Notes: a model not told the origin generated them from the sequence alone. A stretch of 14,006 nucleotides of DNA from Mageeibacillus sp. UBA5747 (GCA_002419145.1 DIFN01000027.1:3590-17595), one strand, 5' to 3'. Positions 6,190 through 12,817 are shown, counted from the stretch's first letter. Numbers and translations are program-made.

Positions 6190-7188
6190 GTGATTGGACG
6201 TTTTGCACCTAGCCCGACGGGGCGGATGCATCTGGGCAATGTCTGGGTCGCTTTGCTATCGGACTTGGTGGTCCATGCAGCTGGCGGTCAGCAGATTTTG
6301 CGCATTGAGGATCTTGACCCGGTGCGGTCGAGTGATGCTTACACAGAACAGCTGGTGAAAGACCTGGCCTGGCTGGGTATTCCAGCAGACATGGGGCAGC
6401 CCCCGCAAGCGCTGATCCGTCAAAGCGAGCGAGGTGATCTGTATCGGGAGCTCTTTGAGACCTGGCGCGAAAAAGGCCTCGTCTATCCATGCTCGTGCCG
6501 GCGGGCCGATCTGCTGGCAGCTTCAGCGCCTCACGCGGAGGATGGCCACCGGGTCTATGCCGGGACCTGCCGGCCGCACGAATCTGGGCCAAGCCCAAGC
6601 TCAACCATCCGCTCAACCATAAGCCCAAGTTCAAGCTCGACGGTTTCTGGACAGAGAGATATGAAAAATTCTTCCTGGCGCCTGATCGTCGAGTCGATCC
6701 AGATCCAGTTCACCGATCTGGTGACGGGGCCACAAAATCTTGACCTGGTCCTGGACTGGGGTGATTTCGTCGTGCGCCGAGCCGATGGTGGGTTCGCATA
6801 CCAGATGGCCTGTGCGGTTGATGATGCCCTGATGGGGGTCGATCTGGTCTTGCGCGGACGCGACCTGCTGCGCTCAAGCTTTCCTCAGATTTACATTTTC
6901 CAGCTGCTAGGCAAGCCGGAACCGACCTACGCTCATGTCCCTTTGCTGGTGGACCCGGATGGGCACCGGCTGTCCAAACGCCAGCAATCGCTCGATCTGG
7001 GCGCTCTGCGGCAGGCTGGATTCAGCGCACCGCAGCTGATCGGAGGCCTGGCTGCTCTGGCAGGTCTGATTGACCGGCCGGAACCTGTGACCGCCCGGGA
7101 ACTGCTAACCTGCTTTACCCTGGATAAAATCAAAGACCGGACCCACCTGGTAGTGGATCCGGCCGAATGGTACGGTTTGCTGGATTAG
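6190..7188 (+). CDS. gluQ: Glutamyl-Q tRNA(Asp) synthetase
   Basis: Truncated glutamyl-tRNA synthetase paralogue that attaches glutamate to queuosine at the anticodon of tRNA(Asp). The 332-residue product has the class I signatures: RFAPSPTGRMHLGN (4-17, HIGH-like), LRIEDLDPVRS (37-47) and the KMSKS-like RLSKRQ (260-265). It lacks the anticodon-binding domain of GltX and keeps the YadB-type zinc site Cys101-X-Cys103 and Tyr123-X3-Cys127. A Ser/Thr/Pro-rich segment at about 131-160 replaces the usual short connection after the zinc site and looks inserted. The start is GTG; GGGAG lies 10 bases upstream, and the preceding in-frame stop at 6187-6189 region excludes a longer form. The gene stands alone and converges on the thioredoxin reductase gene. 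Confidence 0.88.
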   Translation: MIGRFAPSPTGRMHLGNVWVALLSDLVVHAAGGQQILRIEDLDPVRSSDAYTEQLVKDLAWLGIPADMGQPPQALIRQSERGDLYRELFETWREKGLVYPCSCRRADLLAASAPHAEDGHRVYAGTCRPHESGPSPSSTIRSTISPSSSSTVSGQRDMKNSSWRLIVESIQIQFTDLVTGPQNLDLVLDWGDFVVRRADGGFAYQMACAVDDALMGVDLVLRGRDLLRSSFPQIYIFQLLGKPEPTYAHVPLLVDPDGHRLSKRQQSLDLGALRQAGFSAPQLIGGLAALAGLIDRPEPVTARELLTCFTLDKIKDRTHLVVDPAEWYGLLD

Positions 7189-7254
7189 AGAGATGTACGG
7201 GATCAGGTGCACCGCACGAAACGGGCGTCGCCAACTGACCCGCGTCGATCTGGA

Positions 7255-8538
7255 TCAGCCGAAATGGGCCCGGACGTAGCGTTCGGACATGATGCCGGCG
7301 ACTGCTCCGTCTGCTGCTGCGGTGACAACCTGGCGGATTGGCTTGGAACGGATGTCCCCTGCGACGTAGACACCGGCGATGTTGGTCTGGCAGTCTTCGT
7401 CTGCGACAATGTAGCCATCGTCATCGAGGTCGATTTCTCCGCTGCACATGTCGGTCATGGGCTGATTGCCGATGAAGACGAAAACGCCGTCGATCGGGAA
7501 CTCGGTTTCTTCGCCTGTATTGACGTTTTCGAGCACAACACTGCCTATCCCATGACCCAGGCCGTTGACCTGCTTGATGATTGTGCTGGTGATGAAGGTG
7601 ATCTTGGGATTCTGGCGAGCATGCTCAACTTCGATCGCTGCAGCGCGGAATTTGTCCGATCGGTGAACGATGATGACTTCGCTGGCAAAGCGGGTCAGGA
7701 AGACGGCTTCTTCCATGGCGGAACTGCCGCCGCCGACAACGATGACGCGCCGGTCCTGGTACATGGCCCCGTCACAGGTCGCACAGTAGTGGACGCCACG
7801 GCCCTTGAATTCATCGGAACCGACGGCTGGCAGGGTGCGTGGGACTGAACCGGTGGCGACAATGGCAACTTTGCCGCGGTAGACCGTGTCTTCGGTCTGG
7901 ACGCGCTTGGTCTTGCCGATAAAGTCGATCTCGAAGACCTCCTTGAGGTCTTCGATCTTGGCGCCGAACATTTCAGCCTGGGCTTTCATGTTTTCTACCA
8001 GGCCGGGACCGCTGATGATACCAGGGGTGCCAGGGTAGTTGGCGATATGGTAGGTGGAGGCAGCCTGGCCACCAGGGATGGCCTGGTCGATGACGACGAC
8101 GTCCATGCGGGCCCGGGCGGCGTAGAGGGCAGCCGACAGGCCAGCAGGTCCGGCACCGAGGATGATGACGTCGCAGTCGACTTCCTGCATCGGGGCCGGT
8201 GGAATGACATCGCCGAGGATCTCTTCGATGGCTTTCCGGACTTGGGGCTTGTTCATGTAACCCATCAGGCGATGTCCAACCTCCACGCCGTTGTGATAGA
8301 ACATCAGGGTCGGGCTGCTGGTGACCTTGATGGACTTGGCGAATTCGCGATTGTGCTGGCGGTGCATTTTGACAAACTTGATGTGTTCACCGTATTTCTC
8401 ATTCATTTTGCTGAAAATCGGTGCCAAAGCTTCGCAGGGCGGGCATTCGTCGGAGTAGAAATCGAGAATGACCGGAGTCTTGCTCTGGAGAACGACGGCA
8501 TCGAATTCGTCAGCGTTGATGTGCAGGACATGGGACAT
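7255..8538 (-). CDS. trxB: Thioredoxin–thioredoxin reductase fusion (thioredoxin domain N-terminal)
   Basis: Single 427-residue chain expected to move electrons from NAD(P)H through FAD to a thioredoxin disulfide. Residues 1-112 are a thioredoxin domain with CPPC active site (Cys32, Cys35; Glu replaces the usual Trp before it) and the cis-proline loop SSPTLMFYHNG (74-84). Residues about 120-427 are a low-molecular-weight thioredoxin reductase: FAD motif GAGPAG (128-133), redox Cys252-Ala-Thr-Cys255 followed by DGA, NAD(P)H-site GGGSSAMEE (269-277) and AGDIRSKPIRQV (393-404). The NADPH-phosphate loop reads HRSDKFRA, where HRRDxFRA is common. It starts 18 bases after the radical SAM gene, so it is very probably its operon partner. 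GAGG lies about 10 bases before the ATG. Convergent gluQ is 66 bases away with no clear terminator. Confidence 0.93.
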   Translation of the reverse strand: MSHVLHINADEFDAVVLQSKTPVILDFYSDECPPCEALAPIFSKMNEKYGEHIKFVKMHRQHNREFAKSIKVTSSPTLMFYHNGVEVGHRLMGYMNKPQVRKAIEEILGDVIPPAPMQEVDCDVIILGAGPAGLSAALYAARARMDVVVIDQAIPGGQAASTYHIANYPGTPGIISGPGLVENMKAQAEMFGAKIEDLKEVFEIDFIGKTKRVQTEDTVYRGKVAIVATGSVPRTLPAVGSDEFKGRGVHYCATCDGAMYQDRRVIVVGGGSSAMEEAVFLTRFASEVIIVHRSDKFRAAAIEVEHARQNPKITFITSTIIKQVNGLGHGIGSVVLENVNTGEETEFPIDGVFVFIGNQPMTDMCSGEIDLDDDGYIVADEDCQTNIAGVYVAGDIRSKPIRQVVTAAADGAVAGIMSERYVRAHFG

Positions 8539-8556
8539 GGTGGCGTAACCTCGCTT

Positions 8557-10749
8557 TCAATTCTGGTGAGCTGGGTGGAAGGGGCAGCGTGTGCCGATGC
8601 ATTCTTTCATCCGCCCACATTGGTGGCAGGTGTAAGGCGCCAGGCTGTCGGCCGCAAAGAGCTCGGTGGAACGGGCAAAAGCCTGGATGGTGGTGATTGT
8701 TTCGCGTTTGCAGCAGCGTGGTCCGCCGTGTCCGGCGATGGCGGTCAGGGCTGCTGCCGTCGCCAGGTTGGCATCGGCGCGGGAGGTGCTGGACAAGGCG
8801 GTGACGGACTCGATGATCGAGTAGGCCACACCGGCGCCCAGCGCTGCGCCACAGGCACCGTAGGAGCCACAGGCACCGCCTGGGATGACCCGGCCGCGGC
8901 GGATCGCTTCATGGATCTGGGCCCGGTCGCGCTGTCCGGCCTGGTTTTGCCAGGCGGCGACGATGATGGCCGGAGCGATGCTGTGGTATTCCGGCCCGTG
9001 CATGTTCAGGCCCGGCAATTCAAAAATCGACTGGGCCAGGCGGACCGGATCGCTGTCGCTGCTGCCAGCAAGGAAAAGCTCCACCTGGTCCAGGATATCC
9101 AGGCTGTGGCACGTGTCACAGACAAAATGGCCTTCCGGGCAGACGATGGTCGATTCGAATGCACCACCGCAGATGCCGCAGGTCACAGTCTGGGGCTTGT
9201 CGTTATAGAGCAGTTCGGTGCCGCAGAAGAGGCAGCCGTCAGTGTGGTGCTCCGGCTGGCTGGCCGATCCAGCAGATGGCGCCTGCGCTGTGCCACCAGA
9301 GGGGGCGGAAATACCTGCCAGATGGACAACTGGGGTTTCGATCGTGATCGTCTCCGTTTGTGCCAAGTCATTAGAGCCCGTGGCTTCTTCAGCCATGGCC
9401 CGGATTTCGTCGGCATAGAAATTGACACCGATTTCGAGAAGTTCCTGGATCGGACGACAGTCCGGGGTATGGATGTCGAGGCTGTTGTGATTGGCTGCGA
9501 CGACACCACAGCCACCTCCGCAGATCACATTGTAGCTGCAGGACCGGCACTTTTCGATCGTAGTGACGTTGCGGCTTTGCCAGTTTTCAATCGCCGCGTT
9601 GTTCTTTTCAACGACCGGCCAGTAGCGACCAAGGCGATATTCTTCGCGACCGCAGCTGGCAGTGCAGCCGTAGATCTCGCCGTACAAATCGAAAACCCAT
9701 TCGGTCTTGGCAGCGGGGCAGGTGTCAAAGCTGGCCAGGTACAAGTCGCCCGTATCGACGAGGTGGCGGATACCCTTGAAATCCGGACGGTGGAAGCGGG
9801 CGAGGACTGGATGGGCCTTGGCCAGAGCGGCATATTCGGCCCACAGCTCAACCTGGGTCATCAGGTGCTGGGGTTTGACATAGCACTCAAAGAGCTCATA
9901 ATTGCGACCAATCTGGGTTTTGAAGAGTTCGGGCGGCAGGTCGAGCCAGCCTTGGGCTTCGCAGTACTCAGCCAGAGAGACGAGGTCGTTGATGTTCTCA
10001 CGGTCTACGACGGAGCGCAGGTTGATCGGGATACCAGCAGCCACTGCGGCTGCAATGCCAGCGACAACATGGTCGAAGGAACCCTTTTTGTTGTGAGTGA
10101 TCCGGCGCTGATCGTGGACCGCCTTGCCACCATCGAGCGTGAACTGGATTTCTTTGACCGAAACTTTTTTGAGGGAATCGACATAGTCGACAAAATCATA
10201 GCCGTTGGTGACGGCAGCAAATTCATACCCTTCACGGGCGCAGCCGTCGAGGATGTATTCGACAATTTCGCGCTGGGCCGGGGAATTGACCAGCGGCTCA
10301 CCGCCAAACAAGGTCACGAACGGTTTTTGCGAGCGAGTGCTGAAATTTTCGCGGGCATAGGCGAAAAAGGCATCAACGATTTCTTTCGTGATCAGCTGGG
10401 GACGGCCATCGATGCCGTGCTGGAAACAATAGGTACAGGCGAGGTTGCAGCCATAGGTGGGAACCAGCATCAGCTGGACTTGGCCGTCTTCCACCTCAGC
10501 AGAAAATTCGGCATAGGCTCGTCCGATCGCCTGTTGCTCGCCTTGGCTGTCGAGGTAGGCATAACCGCGCTCGAGGAAATAGTCGAGGGTGTCATGGTCC
10601 AGTCTGGGGCGCGGCTCATCAGCTGTAAACCAAGCGTGCTCACGCTCACCCATCAGGTCGAAACTGCCGGTGATCGGGTTCATGATGGCATACTCAGCAG
10701 GGGTGCTGCCTTGGATCTGGACGATGATGTTGTTCTTGGCGGGAATCAT
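8557..10749 (-). CDS. Radical SAM–SPASM protein with C-terminal DUF5714-like domain
   Basis: Probable peptide-modifying radical SAM enzyme. AGGAGG 6 bases upstream fixes the ATG at 10749, giving 730 residues; open frame further upstream is fortuitous. Residues 1-90 hold a small domain with NPITGSFDL that could be a peptide-recognition element (inference). The radical SAM cluster is Cys101-X3-Cys105-X2-Cys108 (CNLACTYC) with GGEP at 149-152. A SPASM domain follows: Cys344, Cys362, Cys366, then Cys401-X2-Cys404-X5-Cys410-X3-Cys414 and Cys431, enough for two auxiliary Fe-S clusters. After a Ser/Ala/Gly-rich linker (about 478-500) a second Cys-rich region (CLFCG 506-510, CGIC 524-527, CDTC 544-547) leads into GGACGSYGACGAALGAG (624-640) and GGPRCCKR (675-682), resembling DUF5714 from memory. 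The small Cys-rich peptide gene directly upstream is the obvious substrate candidate. Confidence 0.9.
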   Translation of the reverse strand: MIPAKNNIIVQIQGSTPAEYAIMNPITGSFDLMGEREHAWFTADEPRPRLDHDTLDYFLERGYAYLDSQGEQQAIGRAYAEFSAEVEDGQVQLMLVPTYGCNLACTYCFQHGIDGRPQLITKEIVDAFFAYARENFSTRSQKPFVTLFGGEPLVNSPAQREIVEYILDGCAREGYEFAAVTNGYDFVDYVDSLKKVSVKEIQFTLDGGKAVHDQRRITHNKKGSFDHVVAGIAAAVAAGIPINLRSVVDRENINDLVSLAEYCEAQGWLDLPPELFKTQIGRNYELFECYVKPQHLMTQVELWAEYAALAKAHPVLARFHRPDFKGIRHLVDTGDLYLASFDTCPAAKTEWVFDLYGEIYGCTASCGREEYRLGRYWPVVEKNNAAIENWQSRNVTTIEKCRSCSYNVICGGGCGVVAANHNSLDIHTPDCRPIQELLEIGVNFYADEIRAMAEEATGSNDLAQTETITIETPVVHLAGISAPSGGTAQAPSAGSASQPEHHTDGCLFCGTELLYNDKPQTVTCGICGGAFESTIVCPEGHFVCDTCHSLDILDQVELFLAGSSDSDPVRLAQSIFELPGLNMHGPEYHSIAPAIIVAAWQNQAGQRDRAQIHEAIRRGRVIPGGACGSYGACGAALGAGVAYSIIESVTALSSTSRADANLATAAALTAIAGHGGPRCCKRETITTIQAFARSTELFAADSLAPYTCHQCGRMKECIGTRCPFHPAHQN

Positions 10750-10810
10750 GGCGACCTCCTGTGGTCTTTGGGATCGTGGTGGGTCCGGGGTATAACTGGG
10801 GGCAAGTGGA

Positions 10811-10845
10811 TCTGGCGGGAACAGCCATAAGCCAGTCCCGCCAGA
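10811..10845 (-). promoter_or_regulatory. Strong hairpin between the Cys-rich peptide gene and the radical SAM gene
   Basis: A perfect 10-bp stem, TCTGGCGGGA with TCCCGCCAGA, encloses a 15-base loop. It begins 8 bases after the peptide stop codon and ends about 60 bases before the radical SAM start. No U tract follows, so it is not a standard terminator; it could protect the upstream mRNA or lower downstream expression, as is common between RiPP precursor and enzyme genes. Confidence 0.7.
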
Positions 10846-10853
10846 CGCTGGGG

Positions 10854-10961
10854 TCAGTCGTGGCAACCTGCCACAACTTTTGAGGATTTGGAGCAGCACT
10901 GAGCAGTCGTAAAAGACGTGCAGCAGCTGCCCGAAGAAGCCTTTCCAGTGACTTTCTTCAT
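10854..10961 (-). CDS. 35-residue Cys-rich peptide, candidate RiPP precursor or metal-binding peptide
   Basis: A small gene with the strongest ribosome binding site in its region: AGGAGG lies 10 bases before the ATG at 10961. The product begins MKKVTGKASS, has two Cys-Cys pairs (GSCCTS at 11-16 and AQCCSK at 20-25) and a last Cys in GCHD at the end: five Cys, many Ser/Thr and five Lys in 35 residues. It has no signal peptide or membrane segment. It lies between the methyltransferase gene (58 bases away) and the radical SAM–SPASM gene (104 bases away, across a stable hairpin), with its own promoter candidate. Position, size, composition and hairpin are those of radical SAM RiPP precursors. I recognise no named family. 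A metalloid-chelating peptide is the main alternative. Confidence 0.75.
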   Translation of the reverse strand: MKKVTGKASSGSCCTSFTTAQCCSKSSKVVAGCHD

Positions 10962-10991
10962 CGTTTAAACACCTCCTGTCCTCAAGTCTTC

Positions 10992-11013
10992 TATATACAT
11001 GAATCTGTATATA
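10992..11013. promoter_or_regulatory. Inverted repeat overlapping the peptide promoter, operator candidate
   Basis: TATATAC (10992-10998) and GTATATA (11007-11013) are perfect inverted repeats 8 bases apart. They cover the −10 element and the spacer of the peptide promoter, as a repressor site would. The binding protein is not evident. Confidence 0.4.
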
Positions 11014-11023
11014 TGCATGTCAA
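10994..11023 (-). promoter_or_regulatory. Promoter for the peptide–radical SAM–thioredoxin reductase genes
   Basis: On the minus strand, a perfect TTGACA (11018-11023) overlaps the methyltransferase stop codon, and TGTATA (10994-10999) follows after 18 bases. The predicted transcript starts about 27 bases before the peptide ATG. It would allow peptide expression independent of the methyltransferase promoter. Confidence 0.5.
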
Positions 11024-11664
11024 AGGATCTGCGGCTTGGTGCCGCGGATCGTGAGGCTGATGAAGTCATAGCCGTTTTTCACATATTCGCGTGATTTCAG
11101 GATTTCGAGCTCAGGAAAACCGGCAGTCTCGATGCTGGCGAGGTAGGCCTCGCGGGTGATGGCGCCACCAAAGCAGTCGGCCCAAGCCTGGGGATCAGAT
11201 GTGACTGATTCTGGCAGTGGTTCGCGGGTGCAGGCATCGGATACAATAAAGTAGCCACCGCACTTGAGTATGCGATGGATTTCGCGGTACACTTGTTTCT
11301 TGTCACGGGCATGGTTGATGACACAGTTGCTGATCACGGCGTCGAATGTCTCATCCGCAAAAGGCAAGGATTCGATGTCGCCCTGGACAAAGGAGACTCG
11401 TGCTTGGCCGGTCTGGATTTCGGGTGTTCCTGCAGCGTTTTGTCTGGCCTTTTCAACCATGGCAGTTGTGAGATCGAGACCGACGGCCAGACCGTCAGGC
11501 CCCAGGGCCAGCGCTGCCTCGATCGTTTCCCTGCCGCGTCCGCAGCCCAGATCCAGGATGGTCTGGCCGGGCACAAGATCCAGATAAGACAGATTGCCAC
11601 CGCAGCTCAAATTGCTGCCGGCGCTGCTTTCCTTCGTATAGCGGATCTGGATCTGGTCTTTCAT
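11020..11664 (-). CDS. SAM-dependent methyltransferase, ArsM-like
   Basis: Class I methyltransferase of 214 residues. AAGGAG 6 bases upstream fixes the ATG at 11664; a TTG seven codons upstream is less likely. The SAM-binding motif I is ILDLGCGRGRET (36-47), with an acidic motif II in VGLDL (61-65) and a VQGDIESLPF motif (93-102). NCVINH (113-118) and ADCFGGAITREAYL (162-175) match the two arsenite-binding cysteine sites of As(III) methyltransferases (Cys114 and Cys164 here), and a further Cys21 lies in LSCGGNLSYLDL. ArsM proteins are usually somewhat longer. The substrate could therefore be arsenite or another thiophilic metalloid, but a thiol on the neighbouring Cys-rich peptide is also possible. 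It is first in the minus-strand cluster and divergent from the permease genes. Confidence 0.82.
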   Translation of the reverse strand: MKDQIQIRYTKESSAGSNLSCGGNLSYLDLVPGQTILDLGCGRGRETIEAALALGPDGLAVGLDLTTAMVEKARQNAAGTPEIQTGQARVSFVQGDIESLPFADETFDAVISNCVINHARDKKQVYREIHRILKCGGYFIVSDACTREPLPESVTSDPQAWADCFGGAITREAYLASIETAGFPELEILKSREYVKNGYDFISLTIRGTKPQIL

Positions 11665-11708
11665 GGCATCTCCTTGCAGGGACAAATCGAGGGACTTGCC
11701 GCGGCACG

Positions 11709-11714
11709 ATTATA
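11709..11714 (-). promoter_or_regulatory. −10 element of the methyltransferase promoter
   Basis: Perfect TATAAT on the minus strand, with no recognisable −35 sequence 17 bases upstream. The shared TGATCA motif at 11737-11752 is centred about 42 bases before the expected start, where a class II activator would sit. Confidence 0.5.
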
Positions 11715-11736
11715 GGAGCAAGTGGCTGGGAGGGAC

Positions 11737-11752
11737 TGTGATCATGTCACGG
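11737..11752. promoter_or_regulatory. Candidate Crp/Fnr-family site between divergent promoters
   Basis: TGTGATCATGTCACGG contains GTGA-N5-TCAC. It matches 13 of 16 bases of TATGATCATAACACGG at 13598-13613, which lies in front of the Crp/Fnr-type gene of this cluster. It is centred about −40 relative to both predicted divergent starts (plus-strand −10 candidate TAAATT at 11772-11777; minus-strand TATAAT at 11709-11714). Confidence 0.5.
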
Positions 11753-11807
11753 TCAATCTCCGGATTGCTGATAAATTGGGAGCAAGATTCGAAAGGAGCG
11801 TCATCGC

Positions 11808-12287
11808 ATGTTTACGTACGTTTTATACGGTCTGGCCTTCGGCCTGCTGGGGTTTTCTTTTTTCAAGGACCGCGGCAAAACCCGGATGGCCCTGAAAAAG
11901 GCCTGGAAATCCTTTGAAAATATTTTACCGCAAATGCTGGGGATCATCGTCTTGATTGGGATTCTCCTGGCCATTCTGTCACCAGAAACCATCTCCAGCC
12001 TGATCGGCGCCCAGTCTGGCTGGATCGGCATCGTCGTAGCAGCTGCCGTTGGTTCAATCACGCTCATCCCGGGCTTTGTTGCTTTCCCGCTGGCAGCAGC
12101 TTTGCTCCAGCACGGAGCAGGCGTCGTCCAGATCGCTGTCTTTGTCTCGACCCTGATGATGGTCGGCGTTGTCACCCTGCCAGTGGAGATGAAGTATTTT
12201 GGCAAGCGCGCGACCTTGACCCGCAATGGGCTGGCCCTGATCTTCTCGCTGATTGTAGCCCTGATTCTCGGAGGACTTGTGAAATGA
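11808..12287 (+). CDS. Half-size permease A, COG0701/ArsP-like
   Basis: Membrane protein of 159 residues with four to five hydrophobic segments (about 3-19, 42-60, 70-90, 95-130 and 140-157). It carries the motif VGSITLIPGFVAFPLAAAL (76-94), typical of the predicted permeases of COG0701 (DUF318/ArsP group), whose full-length members of about 300-350 residues export organoarsenicals in characterised cases. The gene holds one half of such a protein; the other half is the next gene, overlapping by ATGA, so both are translated together and probably form one transporter. AAAGGAG 9 bases upstream serves the ATG. Neither half contains cysteine, so a thiol-relay mechanism is unlikely. The substrate is unknown; the ArsM-like gene next door makes a methylated metalloid one reasonable guess. 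Confidence 0.75.
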   Translation: MFTYVLYGLAFGLLGFSFFKDRGKTRMALKKAWKSFENILPQMLGIIVLIGILLAILSPETISSLIGAQSGWIGIVVAAAVGSITLIPGFVAFPLAAALLQHGAGVVQIAVFVSTLMMVGVVTLPVEMKYFGKRATLTRNGLALIFSLIVALILGGLVK

Positions 12288-12817
12288 AAAACCTGCTCAA
12301 GCGTTACCAGTTTTTCCTGATCTTGCTGCTCGTTCTCGCCGGGATTGCCGTTTTTGACACCGGACTGGGTGTGAAAGCGACGCAGCTCAGCTGGGATAAC
12401 CTGCTCGATTTGCTGGCCGTCGTACCGCCGATTTTTATTCTGCTCGGCTTGTTGGATGTCTGGGTGCCGCGGGAAGTCATGATCCGCCTGACCGGCGAAA
12501 ATTCTGGTTTTATCGGAGTTGCCTTGTCGTTCTTGCTCGGATCTTTCGCTGCCGGCCCGCTTTATGCAGCGTTTCCTGTTGCCGGCATCATGCTCAAAAA
12601 AGGCAGCAAGTTGTCCAATATCATGGTCTTCATCGGCGCCTGGTCAACGACCAAAATCCCTTTGCTGCTGTTTGAGGCTACAGCCATGGGCTGGACGTTC
12701 ATGCTTGGCCGCCTGATCCTGAACCTGCCTGTCATTTTGATCATCGGTTTTCTGGTCGAGAAATCGATGCCCAAACAGGATCTTGCCCAAATCTACCAAT
12801 CGGCTGAATCCTTTTAG
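12284..12817 (+). CDS. Half-size permease B, COG0701/ArsP-like
   Basis: Membrane protein of 177 residues, partner of the preceding half-permease. It has four to five hydrophobic segments (about 8-26, 43-61, 74-100, 113-130 and 140-160). Its motif LGSFAAGPLYAAFPVAGIML (85-104 region) aligns with GSITLIPGFVAFPLAAALL of permease A, and WSTTKIPLLLFE aligns with the following stretch there, so the two genes are diverged paralogous halves. The start overlaps the previous stop (ATGA at 12284-12287), with GGAGG 9 bases upstream. The stop overlaps the convergent regulator gene by 4 bases, leaving no room for a terminator. Confidence 0.75.
   Translation: MKNLLKRYQFFLILLLVLAGIAVFDTGLGVKATQLSWDNLLDLLAVVPPIFILLGLLDVWVPREVMIRLTGENSGFIGVALSFLLGSFAAGPLYAAFPVAGIMLKKGSKLSNIMVFIGAWSTTKIPLLLFEATAMGWTFMLGRLILNLPVILIIGFLVEKSMPKQDLAQIYQSAESF

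Noticed and set aside
8047..10830. A 927-codon open frame on the plus strand opposite the thioredoxin reductase and radical SAM genes
   Set aside because: It is the antisense shadow of two clearly homologous minus-strand genes in GC-biased DNA. Its product shows no domain, and no ribosome binding site precedes it.
10750..10899. Extension of the radical SAM gene upstream to 10899
   Set aside because: It would overlap the peptide gene's hairpin and stop. A perfect AGGAGG stands 6 bases before the ATG at 10749, and the added 50 residues have no radical SAM character.
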